Assembly: GCA_964571605.1 (NCBI GenBank)
Contig: CAZNCS010000058.1
Coordinates: forward strand, 1-19,340
Reading direction: 5' to 3'
DNA: 19,340 nucleotides
Source: Leptospira_B sp964571605
Lineage (GTDB): Bacteria > Spirochaetota > Leptospiria > Leptospirales > Leptospiraceae
Shown: one piece after another, positions 8,588-16,479 of the stretch
How the letters are laid out: each line of letters begins with the position of its first letter
How positions within the stretch are numbered: the stretch's first letter is position 1
Position numbers and translations under genes: made by a program
The notes under the pieces: model-generated
Told to the model about the DNA's origin: nothing
Seen by the model: the letters and a program-made list of their open reading frames with translations, nothing else
Database searches by the model: none

Positions 8588-8629
8588 AGCAGGGAGATTA
8601 GAAACCGATATCTTCGAATTACGAACAAA

Positions 8630-8658
8630 AAAATATTTTGCAGTTACTAAAATGTAAA
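8630..8658 (-). promoter_or_regulatory. Candidate sigma-70 promoter of chemoreceptor pair
   Basis: On the minus strand TTTACA (8658-8653) and TATTTT (8635-8630) are 17 bases apart, close to the TTGACA/TATAAT pattern. This would give a leader of roughly 36 bases to the ATG at 8587. The region is very AT-rich, so chance matches are easy. Confidence 0.3.
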
Positions 8659-8716
8659 AAACGAAACAAACATTTTAGCGGGAAGAATCCGGAGGAAATT
8701 TTTTTACTAGACGTTC

Positions 8717-8773
8717 AGTATATTTCCCGAAACAGCCTTTTTATTTGTAATATAATTGTAACTAATTTGTAAC
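8717..8773 (-). promoter_or_regulatory. Pho-box-like 11-base-phased repeats with -10 element
   Basis: On the plus strand TTGTAA begins at 8745, 8756 and 8767, exactly 11 bases apart. On the minus strand this reads as three TTACAA units phased on one helical turn, the layout bound by OmpR/PhoB-family response regulators (compare the TTAACA-type repeats of Bacillus PhoP). Downstream on the minus strand TATACT (8722-8717) could be a -10, with no good -35 except the array itself, as in activator-dependent promoters. Transcription would lead into the chemoreceptor pair. The regulator is unknown. Confidence 0.35.
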
Positions 8774-8788
8774 AATATAGAGATTGGG

Positions 8789-8877
8789 CACGCAGAGACG
8801 CTAAGGCGCAAAGTGTTGAGCCACGGAGGATACAAAGAGCGTGGTGTTCTCCTCTGCGTCTCCGCGCCTCTGCATGA
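8789..8877. repeat. CGCAGAGGC-type repeats, copies 2 and 3, as inverted pair
   Basis: Copy 2 (8789-8813, CACGCAGAGACGC...) and copy 3 (8851-8877, ending CGCCTCTGCATGA) face each other as an imperfect inverted repeat of about 25 bases. Between them CCACG (8821-8825) and CGTGG (8840-8844) form an inner stem. Transcribed from either side it would fold into a long hairpin. An apparent minus-strand reading frame across it (8715-8951) is rich in Arg/Ala because of the repeat and is not a gene. The remainder of 8878-8956 holds nothing I recognise. Confidence 0.75.
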
Positions 8878-8956
8878 AAATAAAAGAATTCAACAACCCA
8901 AACAAAATGAATCGTAGGAAACGAACACCATTCTCTTAAACAATTCTGCATCTTAT

Positions 8957-9003
8957 CTTCGCGGACGCTGCGACTTCGTGTGAAATAATTTCTCTGTGAG
9001 AAC
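8957..9003 (-). repeat. CGCAGAGGC-type repeat, copy 4 (degenerate)
   Basis: On the minus strand it starts one base after the ilvN stop (9005-9007) with TTCTCACAGAGAAATT, then a diverged 9-base-unit block (CACGAAGTCGCAGCG). It is the closest relative of the copy after the helicase-associated gene, which has TTTTCACAGAGAATT followed by CACGCGGAGTCGCGG. Confidence 0.65.
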
Positions 9004-9004
9004 G

Positions 9005-9484
9005 TTAAACGGATCTGTATTTTAAAGCAATCTGGCCTGTACGCGCGATCTCTTGGATCCCGTATTTCTGCATCATTTCGATAAAATGATTCACCTGTCT
9101 GGTGTTTCCGGAAAATTCGATGGTCAGAGTCGTCTTAGTAAGATCCGCGATTCTTGCTTCAAAAACGTCACAAATGGAAATAATTTCAGTACGATTTGTA
9201 TCATCGCTTTGGACTACTACCAGAATTAATTCCCGACTGATACAATCATGGTAAGCCAAATCTTCCACGTCGATTACGTCAGGCAGTTTGAGCAATTGTC
9301 GTTTTACTTGTTCGACAACGCCGTCGTCACCTTTGACAACGATTACCATACTGGAAACTTCTTGGTTATCCGTAACACCTACTGCTATCGAATCTATATT
9401 ATAACTGCGTCTGGTAAATAATCCGGAAACATGACTCATCACACCTGGATGGTTATTTACCAAAATTTTAAGTATATGTTTCAT
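9005..9484 (-). CDS. ilvN: Acetolactate synthase small (regulatory) subunit
   Basis: The 159-residue regulatory subunit of acetohydroxyacid synthase, first common step of valine, leucine and isoleucine synthesis. It activates the catalytic subunit and carries feedback inhibition. Residues 1-75 are the N-terminal ACT domain (NNHPGVMSHVSGLF, SYNIDSIAVG). Asn11, Gly14 and Asn29 match positions tied to valine sensitivity in E. coli IlvH, so feedback control is probably kept. The C-terminal ACT-like domain follows (about 80-159). The length fits the IlvH/IlvN type. The start overlaps the ilvB stop by four bases (ATGA), indicating translational coupling and equal supply of subunits. Confidence 0.95.
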   Translation of the reverse strand: MKHILKILVNNHPGVMSHVSGLFTRRSYNIDSIAVGVTDNQEVSSMVIVVKGDDGVVEQVKRQLLKLPDVIDVEDLAYHDCISRELILVVVQSDDTNRTEIISICDVFEARIADLTKTTLTIEFSGNTRQVNHFIEMMQKYGIQEIARTGQIALKYRSV

Positions 9485-11193
9485 TTTTTACCGGTCCGAA
9501 TTGCGTCGGAGAATTCGATCATGTCTTTTTGGGATTTACCCGCAGGGATCATCGGAAAAACTTTTTCTTCCGCAGGAATCATCACTTCCAAAAGTCGAGC
9601 GTCATCGTTCTCTAAAAACGCGTCAATCGCAGCGTCCACTTCTCCCTTTTTGGAAACCCTTTGTCCTTTGATAGAATAAGCTTCCGCTAATTTTACGAAA
9701 TCAGGATTATAATTCCATTCCGACTCGGAGAATCTTTCTTCGTAGAATAATTCCTGCCATTGGCGAACCATGCCGAGGAAATTATTATTAAAGATAAGAA
9801 CCTTAACTCCTTTTTTATACATAGCGATTGTTGCAAGTTCCTGGATATTCATTTGAATGGAACCGTCTCCGGAAACACAAATCACTGTTTTATTAGGATT
9901 TCCGAATTTAGCCCCGATCGCAGCTGGTAAACCGTAACCCATAGTACCCAGACCGCCGGAAGTCAGCCAACGATTCGGTTCTTCAAAAAGATAATATTGT
10001 GCGGCCCACATCTGGTGTTGTCCCACGTCAGTGGAAACAATCGCTTTCCCTTTGCTTTTTTCGTACAATCTTTGCAGAAATGCCTGGGGTTTAATCGTTT
10101 CCGAGTGGCTATCATCGAAACTCAAAGGATGATTTTTTTTAACAGCATCCAAAAAACCGGTCCATTCGGAACGATCTACGGATTTCACTTTAGGAATCAG
10201 AACTTTGAGAACTTGTTTTAGGTCTCCATGCAAAAGATGGTCCACAGAAACTCGTTTGTTAAATTCCGCGGTATCAATATCGATATGAGCACGAACCGCT
10301 TTTTCAGCAAATTCACCGGGTTTAGCCACCCGATCGTCGAATCTCGCACCAAGATTCAGTATATAATCACATTCTAATACGGCTTTATTTGCATAGGCTG
10401 TGCCGTGCATTCCAAGCATACCTACAGAGAGTCTATGAGTTCCGGGAAAAGCTCCAATTCCCATAAGAGTCGTAGTTACCGGAATATTTGCTTTTTCGGC
10501 CAGCTCTTTGATTTCTTTAGAAGCGTCCGCGTTAATCGCACCACCGCCTACATATAGAAGAGGACGTTTCGCCTGATTTAATGCAGCGGCAAAACTATCC
10601 AAATCTCCGCTTACCGGAGGTTTTTCGTAATGGCGAGGATTGATCTTTAATTTCTGAACTTTTCTTACGTCCGTTAATTCGGTTTGAACGTCCTTCGGAA
10701 AGTCCAGAAGAACCGGTCCGGGTCTTCCTCCCAAAGCGATTAAAGTGGCTTCTTGAAAATGTCTGGCTAAATCGTCAGCCGATTTGATGAGTGCATTGTA
10801 TTTGGTAATCGGTATCGTGATACCGTAGATATCCGCCTCTTGAAAAGCGTCTGTGCCGATGGAATTTGTGGCAACCTGACCGGTGATAGCAAGAATAGGA
10901 ACCGAATCCATTTTAGCATCAGTGAGGCCCGTTACCAAATTTGTAGCGCCTGGGCCGGAAGTCGCGATACAAACTCCCAACTTTCCTGTGGAACGAGCAT
11001 AACCTTCGGCCATATGAATGGCGCCTTGTTCGTGTCGAACCAGAATATGTTTGATTTTAGTACTTTTATATAGTTCGTCGTAAAACGGTAAAATTGCGCC
11101 GCCTGGATATCCGAAAACGATATCCACTCCGTACTCCTCCAGGAGTTCGACCATCAACCTCGCACCGGTGATTTTTCCTTCGCTTTTCGACAT
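9481..11193 (-). CDS. ilvB: Acetolactate synthase large (catalytic) subunit
   Basis: The thiamine-diphosphate and FAD-dependent catalytic subunit that condenses two pyruvates, or pyruvate and 2-oxobutyrate, into acetohydroxy acids. From the start used here it has 570 residues: the PYR domain holds the catalytic Glu55 in RHEQGAIHMAEG and the SGPGATN loop; a central FAD-binding domain follows (GGGAINAD, LNLGARFDDR); the PP domain has the thiamine-diphosphate/Mg motif GDGS (442-445) ending at NNN (469-471), then FLGMVRQWQ. All catalytic elements are intact. An in-frame ATG at 11214 exists, but the ATG at 11193 has a strong GAGGG six bases upstream, so it is preferred. It is the first gene of ilvBN and divergent from the TPR gene. 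Confidence 0.95.
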   Translation of the reverse strand: MSKSEGKITGARLMVELLEEYGVDIVFGYPGGAILPFYDELYKSTKIKHILVRHEQGAIHMAEGYARSTGKLGVCIATSGPGATNLVTGLTDAKMDSVPILAITGQVATNSIGTDAFQEADIYGITIPITKYNALIKSADDLARHFQEATLIALGGRPGPVLLDFPKDVQTELTDVRKVQKLKINPRHYEKPPVSGDLDSFAAALNQAKRPLLYVGGGAINADASKEIKELAEKANIPVTTTLMGIGAFPGTHRLSVGMLGMHGTAYANKAVLECDYILNLGARFDDRVAKPGEFAEKAVRAHIDIDTAEFNKRVSVDHLLHGDLKQVLKVLIPKVKSVDRSEWTGFLDAVKKNHPLSFDDSHSETIKPQAFLQRLYEKSKGKAIVSTDVGQHQMWAAQYYLFEEPNRWLTSGGLGTMGYGLPAAIGAKFGNPNKTVICVSGDGSIQMNIQELATIAMYKKGVKVLIFNNNFLGMVRQWQELFYEERFSESEWNYNPDFVKLAEAYSIKGQRVSKKGEVDAAIDAFLENDDARLLEVMIPAEEKVFPMIPAGKSQKDMIEFSDAIRTGKK

Positions 11194-11238
11194 CTTTCCC
11201 TCGTCAGAATCCATTCCACGCGGCCTGAGAGACCTGTC

Positions 11239-11402
11239 AAGGAGGTTCCCCCTTGGGCATTTCCTAAGACTTTGCGAAAATTTTACTCTTTTAGATTGGA
11301 GAGGATCTCGACGATTTGTTCGGAAACTTCTACCCTACACCATGGTCTAGACTAGGCAATAAGTCTTTCAGACTACTCTTTCGAAAGGCCTTAGATCCTC
11401 TC
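11239..11402 (-). promoter_or_regulatory. Possible structured leader upstream of ilvB
   Basis: On the minus strand GAGAGGATCT (11402-11393) is perfectly complementary to AGATCCTCTC (11308-11299), closing an 84-base domain that contains a small hairpin AGTC-TGAAA-GACT (11374-11362). Nearer ilvB, AAGGGGGAACCTCCTT (11254-11239) folds into a six-pair hairpin with one G-U pair and a GAAC loop. This could be a cis-regulatory RNA. On the plus strand the same 10-base arm is followed by seven Ts (11403-11409), so a structure upstream of the TPR gene is equally possible. I found no leader peptide with a start codon and no known riboswitch motif. Confidence 0.25.
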
Positions 11403-11452
11403 TTTTTTTACAATTTCAAATTTTCTTTACGGATTTAGTAACAAGGAAAACC

Positions 11453-11486
11453 TTTACTCATCCGTCAAAATAGTATTAAATAAAAT
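11453..11486 (+). promoter_or_regulatory. Weak candidate promoter of the TPR gene
   Basis: TTTACT (11453-11458) could be a -35. TATTAA (11474-11479, spacer 15) or TAAAAT (11481-11486, spacer 22) could be the -10; neither spacing is ideal. The AT-rich block ends just before the longer possible start at 11492, which supports the later start at 11543 for the gene. Confidence 0.25.
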
Positions 11487-11542
11487 ATTGAATGAAGTGC
11501 CTTAGGTACTTCCTACGAAATTTAAAAGGAACCTTTGGTCCC

Positions 11543-12661
11543 ATGAGCGAACCGATCGAAAAAACCCAAACCGGAAAGGAAGAAGAAGATTCACACTTTG
11601 CTCAGATCAAAAGTCTGGCGAAAGAGGCCTATCGTTATCTAGACAGCAGACAATGGGATAAGGCAGAATCCAAGCTAAAAGAGCTCTTAGCAAAAGAGCC
11701 GGCTAACACTTACGGTTTAGTAGGAATGGGAGACCTCCATTTTAAACGTAAGGAATTCAGACAAGCACTGGAATTTTACAATCGTTGCATAAAGGAAGAT
11801 TCTTCCAACAAATTCTCTCTGATGGGACTCATGAACTGTTACAGGGAAATGAATCTACTCAACCGAGTCATCGAAGTTGCGGAAGAATACAGACATATAA
11901 CCATTACGGACGCTTCTATTTTAAGTCGTGTAGCCGACGCTCATAGAAAACTCAAAAACTTCAAAGAGTCAGAAGTTTATTATATGCAAGCCTTGCAGAT
12001 CAACCCGAAAGACCAATATGTAATCGTAGGTTTGGGACATTTGTTTTTTGCCTGCCAAAGGTACAAAGACGCGATCAGCTGGTGGGAAAAACTTTTAATC
12101 ATCCAACCTGATAATATTAAAATTCTAACGGAGATCGGAAACAGTTATCGTAAGATCAAAGATTTCGACGAAGCGATCAATTATTATCGCAGAGCAGCTG
12201 ATTTGGATAATAGAAACTTCTTCGCTCTCTACGGTTTGGCTGAATCTTATCGAGGCAAAAAAGATTTCCGGAAAGCAAACGAATTCTGGGAAAGAATTTT
12301 GGAATTCGATCCGGACAATAAACTTATCATCAATCGTTACGCGGATAGTTTACGTGGAATGGGAGAGTTCGATAAAGCTCTAGAATGTTTCAATCGGATT
12401 CTTTCCGAAGGTGAGGACTATTTCGCATTACTCGGAAAAGCTTCTTCTTTAAAAATGAAAGGAGCCAGAGACAAGGCAGAAGAAATTTATTTGGATTTGC
12501 ATAAAAAATTTCCGATGGACCCTCGTCCGGTTGTGGAACTTTCCGAATTGTTCTATGACTTGGGTAAAAAAGACGAAGCAGTTAGAATTCTAAACGAATT
12601 CCATAAAAAACAACCTCTGAACGAAGAAGTGAAACAAAAATTGGATTCCTTCGCGGAATAA
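11543..12661 (+). CDS. TPR-repeat protein
   Basis: A 372-residue protein made almost entirely of about ten tetratricopeptide repeats from residue 20 to near the end, each about 34 residues with the usual W/L-G-Y-A-P pattern (for example YGLVGMGDLHFKRKEFRQAL, LTEIGNSYRKIKDFDEAI). Such proteins form a superhelical scaffold for protein binding. No signal peptide, membrane span or enzyme domain is visible, so it is probably cytoplasmic. The frame opens at an ATG at 11492, but that codon has no Shine-Dalgarno sequence and abuts a possible -10. The ATG at 11543 has AAAAGGA twelve bases upstream and starts MSEPIEK. Its stop is only three bases from that of the convergent phosphoesterase. Partner and pathway are unknown. 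Confidence 0.88.
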   Translation: MSEPIEKTQTGKEEEDSHFAQIKSLAKEAYRYLDSRQWDKAESKLKELLAKEPANTYGLVGMGDLHFKRKEFRQALEFYNRCIKEDSSNKFSLMGLMNCYREMNLLNRVIEVAEEYRHITITDASILSRVADAHRKLKNFKESEVYYMQALQINPKDQYVIVGLGHLFFACQRYKDAISWWEKLLIIQPDNIKILTEIGNSYRKIKDFDEAINYYRRAADLDNRNFFALYGLAESYRGKKDFRKANEFWERILEFDPDNKLIINRYADSLRGMGEFDKALECFNRILSEGEDYFALLGKASSLKMKGARDKAEEIYLDLHKKFPMDPRPVVELSELFYDLGKKDEAVRILNEFHKKQPLNEEVKQKLDSFAE

Positions 12662-12664
12662 TTT

Positions 12665-13618
12665 TTAGATTTCTTCTATCCTAGATTTTTCCCTCTCCAA
12701 AAATTTCGGGAGAGGGAAAGATTCTTCTCTTCCATTTTTCAAATACACAGTATCAGCATTCCAATTCCCGTCAGTACGTGTCAGTTTTATATGATGATGC
12801 CAAACTACTCCGGACCGATCCGAAATAATTCTAGGAACTCTGGCAGCGTTAATATATAAAACTCCGTCTTTTTTCAATTTCCAGGTTCTTGTTCTTTTCA
12901 TTCTACGGGAAAAATGATGCATATGTCCTGCAATCACCACTTTGGGAATTTTACCTTCCTCGATCGAATTCCGTAGGAACTCTCCCAAATCCTCATCTCC
13001 GAAATCCCCTTCTTCTTTTCTAAAATCGCAACCCCAGATATCCGAAGCCTTGTCTCCGAGCCCGGAGGGACCATTATGTGCGAGAACTATAAGATCTTTG
13101 TTTTTCCAATCCAAAGTCTGAGCCAAATTTCTAAGACGATCCGCCGATTCTTGCATGGATCCTATCCCGAATTTTTTTAAAAGAAAGGGTGAAAAATTCA
13201 GACGCCCTCCCATGGAAAGAGGTCTTGCACCCAAGACAGTAAGTCCCGGGATTTCTTGGAAAGAATTGTATTGGCAAATTCGAACATCATCTAAAATGCG
13301 AAGCATTTTTTTCCATCTCCAAAGATGACCGGGCAGACTCAAAAATCCGAAAAAGGAATGTAGATTTAGGATTTCACCAGCTAACTGAAAAAGAGAAGTT
13401 GTATCGTGATTTCCTGGGATAAGGAACTTCAGTTTTTTGACTTTATTAATTTCTCTCGCGATCCTGTGTGTATTTCCAGGTAAGGCATTTCCCAAGTCAC
13501 CGGTGAAAACCAAGGCATCATAATTGCTTTCCGAAAAATATTCCGTGTCGACTCGAGTCCAGAAACCGTGAATGTCCCCTACTAAAGCGATACGTAAATC
13601 CGGAACTTTTGAAATCAT
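12665..13618 (-). CDS. Metallophosphoesterase, cyanobacterial/plastid-type (TIGR04168-like)
   Basis: A 317-residue calcineurin-like phosphoesterase. The metal-binding motifs are complete: GDIHG (Asp15, His17), GDLGN (Asp41), GNHD (Asn70, His71), AHNGPSGLG (His181) and GHMHH (His232, His234). The blocks VLGARPLSMGG, HNGPSGLGDKASDIWG, GDFGDEDL and LYINAARVPR match, from memory, a family best known from cyanobacteria and plant plastids (TIGR04168). There is no signal peptide, so it is cytoplasmic. The substrate is not established for that family. A purine-rich stretch (GGAAAGGAAG) lies upstream of the start. The gene is divergent from the third chemoreceptor and convergent with the TPR gene, with a gap too small for a terminator, so the two mRNAs may overlap at their 3' ends. 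Confidence 0.88.
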   Translation of the reverse strand: MISKVPDLRIALVGDIHGFWTRVDTEYFSESNYDALVFTGDLGNALPGNTHRIAREINKVKKLKFLIPGNHDTTSLFQLAGEILNLHSFFGFLSLPGHLWRWKKMLRILDDVRICQYNSFQEIPGLTVLGARPLSMGGRLNFSPFLLKKFGIGSMQESADRLRNLAQTLDWKNKDLIVLAHNGPSGLGDKASDIWGCDFRKEEGDFGDEDLGEFLRNSIEEGKIPKVVIAGHMHHFSRRMKRTRTWKLKKDGVLYINAARVPRIISDRSGVVWHHHIKLTRTDGNWNADTVYLKNGREESFPLPKFLEREKSRIEEI

Positions 13619-13786
13619 TTTACAAACCGCTTCCTTTCCATCCGACTTTGACTCATTATGAGAAACTTTTCTGGATCATTTTAGGTCGAACGTTAAATTG
13701 CCCGTAGAGATCACGTCGTATTGCGACTCGGTTGGAAGCGAATCATTTTTAAAATCAAAATCGCAGTTTTGAGACAAAAAACTCTG

Positions 13787-13805
13787 TTTGGAATTTGATT
13801 CCAAA
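13787..13805. promoter_or_regulatory. Perfect palindrome upstream of third chemoreceptor
   Basis: TTTGGAATTTGATTCCAAA has two perfect 8-base arms around a TTG centre. It lies 31 bases upstream of the chemoreceptor ATG at 13837, in the 218-base gap shared with the divergent phosphoesterase. It fits an operator for a dimeric repressor or a small 5'-UTR hairpin. Its centre supplies the TTG that makes the reading frame look longer. I see no clear promoter in the remainder of 13619-13836. Confidence 0.4.
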
Positions 13806-13836
13806 TTACCTTTGTGAATCATACAGGAACCGCCTC

Positions 13837-16383
13837 ATGCAAAATATAGACCAAGCTATCGGAACGTTTATCCGTCGTTTTATTTTATTAACCGAAGTCC
13901 TTGGGAATTTAATCGGAATTCCGATAGCAGTAGGATTTTTAAACTATTTCTTGGATTTGAATTTCAGAGAAGTAGACGGTATAGGAATCGCTTTCGCCAT
14001 TATTCTCTTTTTTATGGTAGTTGCCGCTTTTATTACGGCGTACGCAAAGTTAAAACCTTTAACCATATACGCAAAACAATTCAAATCCGGGTCCGTGAAT
14101 AGAGAAGGAGTTCTGAAGGCCCAAAAGGCCTTATTTCGCCTACCAGTTTTGCACGCAATCGACGTCTCAGTTCGGATTTTCTGCGCTGGTGGAATTACCA
14201 TATTCGTTTTCGGAATTTTGACACCTATTAGTAAAACCGATTATTATAATTTTTTCGGACTCTTGCTATTTATCGGTTTTACGAGTGCGGTCTATTACAC
14301 CCTCATCACGGATTGGCTGAGAGATAATCTTACCAGAACGGATTTGTTCGGTTCCATCTCCATCGATTCCCTGGCCAAAATTAGTTTAACTAAAACTCTA
14401 TCTCTTACGTTCTTTTCCATCGTATTCGTACTCGCCATAGGCATTTCCACGATCGTTTACAAACTCAATTACGATTCTTTAAAAAATGCATATTTTGGGC
14501 AGATGAAAAATGTGGCCCAAACATTGGATCTTTTAACCGAGGCAATTTACCAAGAAACGGAAGAAGAAGCGGAGTTGATGATTCAAAACAAAACCTTGGA
14601 ACAACAAATTGCTCAAGGTCGTTTCAAAGAAGTGGAAACCTTCCTAAACAATTTTTTAGCCGGTAGCCAGAGGTTCGAAGGAATCGCAATTTGGAAAGAT
14701 TCGGGAGAATGGTTTTCGCCTTTGATCGGAACCGGAACCTTAGCCACGAATCAGATCGTCCCATTGACGACTGCCTTCCAACTTCCTTCCGCGGCGGAGA
14801 TCAAGGCCGCTCATAAAGAAAAAGCGTTCTTTTTCAGTGAACCCGCAGTTTCTCCGGCAGACGGACTTCCGGTTATACTCTATGTTCGAGAATTTAAAAT
14901 GCCCGGAACAGTATCTGCATTTTTAGTCTTCTCTGTAAGAATCGGAAATCTGACCGAAAATATGATCCATTCCATTAAAATCGGCAAAACAGGATACCCC
15001 GGATTATTGAGTCCGAAAGCGACGATTCTAAATCATATCAGTCCGAAATTCAAATTGAAAAAATTAGAAGAACTTCCGTTTGCAAAATCCTTTGTGAACG
15101 CAAAAGACGAAGTTCCGATCCGCTATATTCTAGACGGTTCTTATAAATATCTCGTTTTCCAGACCAATAAAAAATACGGATTTCGTTCGTTCGCTTCCAT
15201 CGTAAACGAGGAAATTTCCGATGAAGCAATGAATACTGTTTTCTATATGATTTCAGTTTCCTTTATCGGTTTGATAATCATCGGAATCTTAATATACTTC
15301 GTTCTTACCAAAAGCCTTCGGCCTCTAAATGAAAGTAAAAGTCTGATCGAAAAAATGTCGGAAGGAGACCTCACTCGAAAATTGGTCGTATTGTACAGAG
15401 ACGAAATCGGAGAAATGGCGATCAGTATCAACGAATTCAATCATAAAGTAAAAGGGGTATTGCATAAGATTTTCGAGGCATCTCATAATCTTGCAAATTC
15501 TTCCGAGGAAATGTCTCAAACCTTAAAATTTATCTCTGGAAACGCACAAGGACAGGCGGCTGCCTCCGAGGAAATTTCCGCTTCAATCGAAGAAATTTCT
15601 GCAGGAATGGATTCCATTTCCTACCAAACCGGTGAACAAGTGCAATTTTTAAACGGACTAGAGACGGAGATGATCGGATTTTCTTCTTCTATCCAGGCCA
15701 CATCCGAAAATTTGGAAGGAGCACTTTCCCAGGCCAAACATATTACCGACGAGGCCCGAAAAGGTGGTAAAACTCTGGAGCAGACCGATCAGAGTATTCG
15801 TAAAATTTCCCATAGTTCCGAAGAGATCAGTAGAGTTATAGAAATCATAACGAATATCTTCGAACAGATCCATTTACTCGCTTTAAACGCGGCGATAGAG
15901 GCAGCAAGAGCGGGTACCGCAGGAAAAGGATTTGCGGTCGTTGCTGACGAAATTTCCAAACTCGCCGATAAAACTTCGAATAGTGTAAAAGAGATCGAGG
16001 AAATCATCCGTGCAAACGAAACGGAAATCGGAATCGGCGTAGGAAATATTCAGGAAACAGTCTCCGTAATTACTGGAATCATTCAGAAAATCGAAGCGGT
16101 CTATGTTCGAATGACCGAGGTTTCAACATTTATGGGCGAACAACGTAAACGAAACGAATCCGTAAATCTAAAAGGACGAGAAGTAAAAGAGAGATCTCAG
16201 GCGATCCAAGCTGCAATCCAGGAACAAAAATTGGCGATCGAAGAAATTTCTAAAACGATTTCCAATATCAACGACCTGACCCAGTCCAACGCATCCTCCA
16301 CAGAGGAATTAAGTTCGGGCTCTGTAGGCCTCGCCCATTTATCGGAAGATCTTAAAAAACAAGCTGAGTATTTTCACTTCTGA
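13837..16383 (+). CDS. Methyl-accepting chemotaxis protein with multi-span N-terminus
   Basis: An 848-residue chemoreceptor unlike the other two. Five hydrophobic segments come first (about 11-38, 48-70, 104-131, 137-159, 189-208), then a probable extracytoplasmic sensor (211-466; SVRIGNLTENMI, IGKTGYPGLL, FRSFASI suggest a Cache-like fold), a sixth span (470-490), HAMP (491-546) and the signalling coiled coil. The tip (675-706) reads EQIHLLALNAAIEAARAG, with Ile-His where most receptors have Thr-Asn. The ATG at 13837 is chosen because AGGAA lies seven bases upstream; the frame opens at a TTG at 13795 inside a palindrome. It has no C-terminal CheR pentapeptide. The extra four-span block before the sensor could be a second, membrane-embedded sensor or anchor. 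The ligand is unknown. Confidence 0.9.
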   Translation: MQNIDQAIGTFIRRFILLTEVLGNLIGIPIAVGFLNYFLDLNFREVDGIGIAFAIILFFMVVAAFITAYAKLKPLTIYAKQFKSGSVNREGVLKAQKALFRLPVLHAIDVSVRIFCAGGITIFVFGILTPISKTDYYNFFGLLLFIGFTSAVYYTLITDWLRDNLTRTDLFGSISIDSLAKISLTKTLSLTFFSIVFVLAIGISTIVYKLNYDSLKNAYFGQMKNVAQTLDLLTEAIYQETEEEAELMIQNKTLEQQIAQGRFKEVETFLNNFLAGSQRFEGIAIWKDSGEWFSPLIGTGTLATNQIVPLTTAFQLPSAAEIKAAHKEKAFFFSEPAVSPADGLPVILYVREFKMPGTVSAFLVFSVRIGNLTENMIHSIKIGKTGYPGLLSPKATILNHISPKFKLKKLEELPFAKSFVNAKDEVPIRYILDGSYKYLVFQTNKKYGFRSFASIVNEEISDEAMNTVFYMISVSFIGLIIIGILIYFVLTKSLRPLNESKSLIEKMSEGDLTRKLVVLYRDEIGEMAISINEFNHKVKGVLHKIFEASHNLANSSEEMSQTLKFISGNAQGQAAASEEISASIEEISAGMDSISYQTGEQVQFLNGLETEMIGFSSSIQATSENLEGALSQAKHITDEARKGGKTLEQTDQSIRKISHSSEEISRVIEIITNIFEQIHLLALNAAIEAARAGTAGKGFAVVADEISKLADKTSNSVKEIEEIIRANETEIGIGVGNIQETVSVITGIIQKIEAVYVRMTEVSTFMGEQRKRNESVNLKGREVKERSQAIQAAIQEQKLAIEEISKTISNINDLTQSNASSTEELSSGSVGLAHLSEDLKKQAEYFHF

Positions 16384-16404
16384 TCCGAGGATTTTTTCCG
16401 CGGA
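16384..16404 (+). other. Short hairpin after chemoreceptor stop
   Basis: TCCGAGGA and TCCGCGGA, with a TTTTT loop between, form an eight-position stem with one mismatch starting directly after the stop codon. No T-tract follows, so it is at best a weak terminator or a 3'-end stabiliser. Confidence 0.25.
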
Positions 16405-16479
16405 CAAGGAAAGCACCGAGTAGGAGGGAAATCCGGAAACTAGTTGCTTTTTGACGAATTTATTCTAATTTGCGCTTAT

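Noticed and set aside
8715..8951. 78-codon minus-strand frame between ilvN and the chemoreceptors
   Set aside because: The coding content comes from repeat copies 2 and 3 (HAEARRRRGE-type strings); no ribosome site and no protein-like core.
11285..11350. Possible Ile/Val/Leu-rich leader peptide before ilvB (EVSEQIVEILSNLKE then stop)
   Set aside because: No ATG, GTG or TTG opens that frame after the preceding in-frame stop, so an attenuator peptide is not supported; only the RNA-structure idea was kept.
16384..16404. Intrinsic terminator after the third chemoreceptor
   Set aside because: The stem is short with a mismatch, the T-run lies in the loop rather than after the stem; kept only as a weak hairpin.
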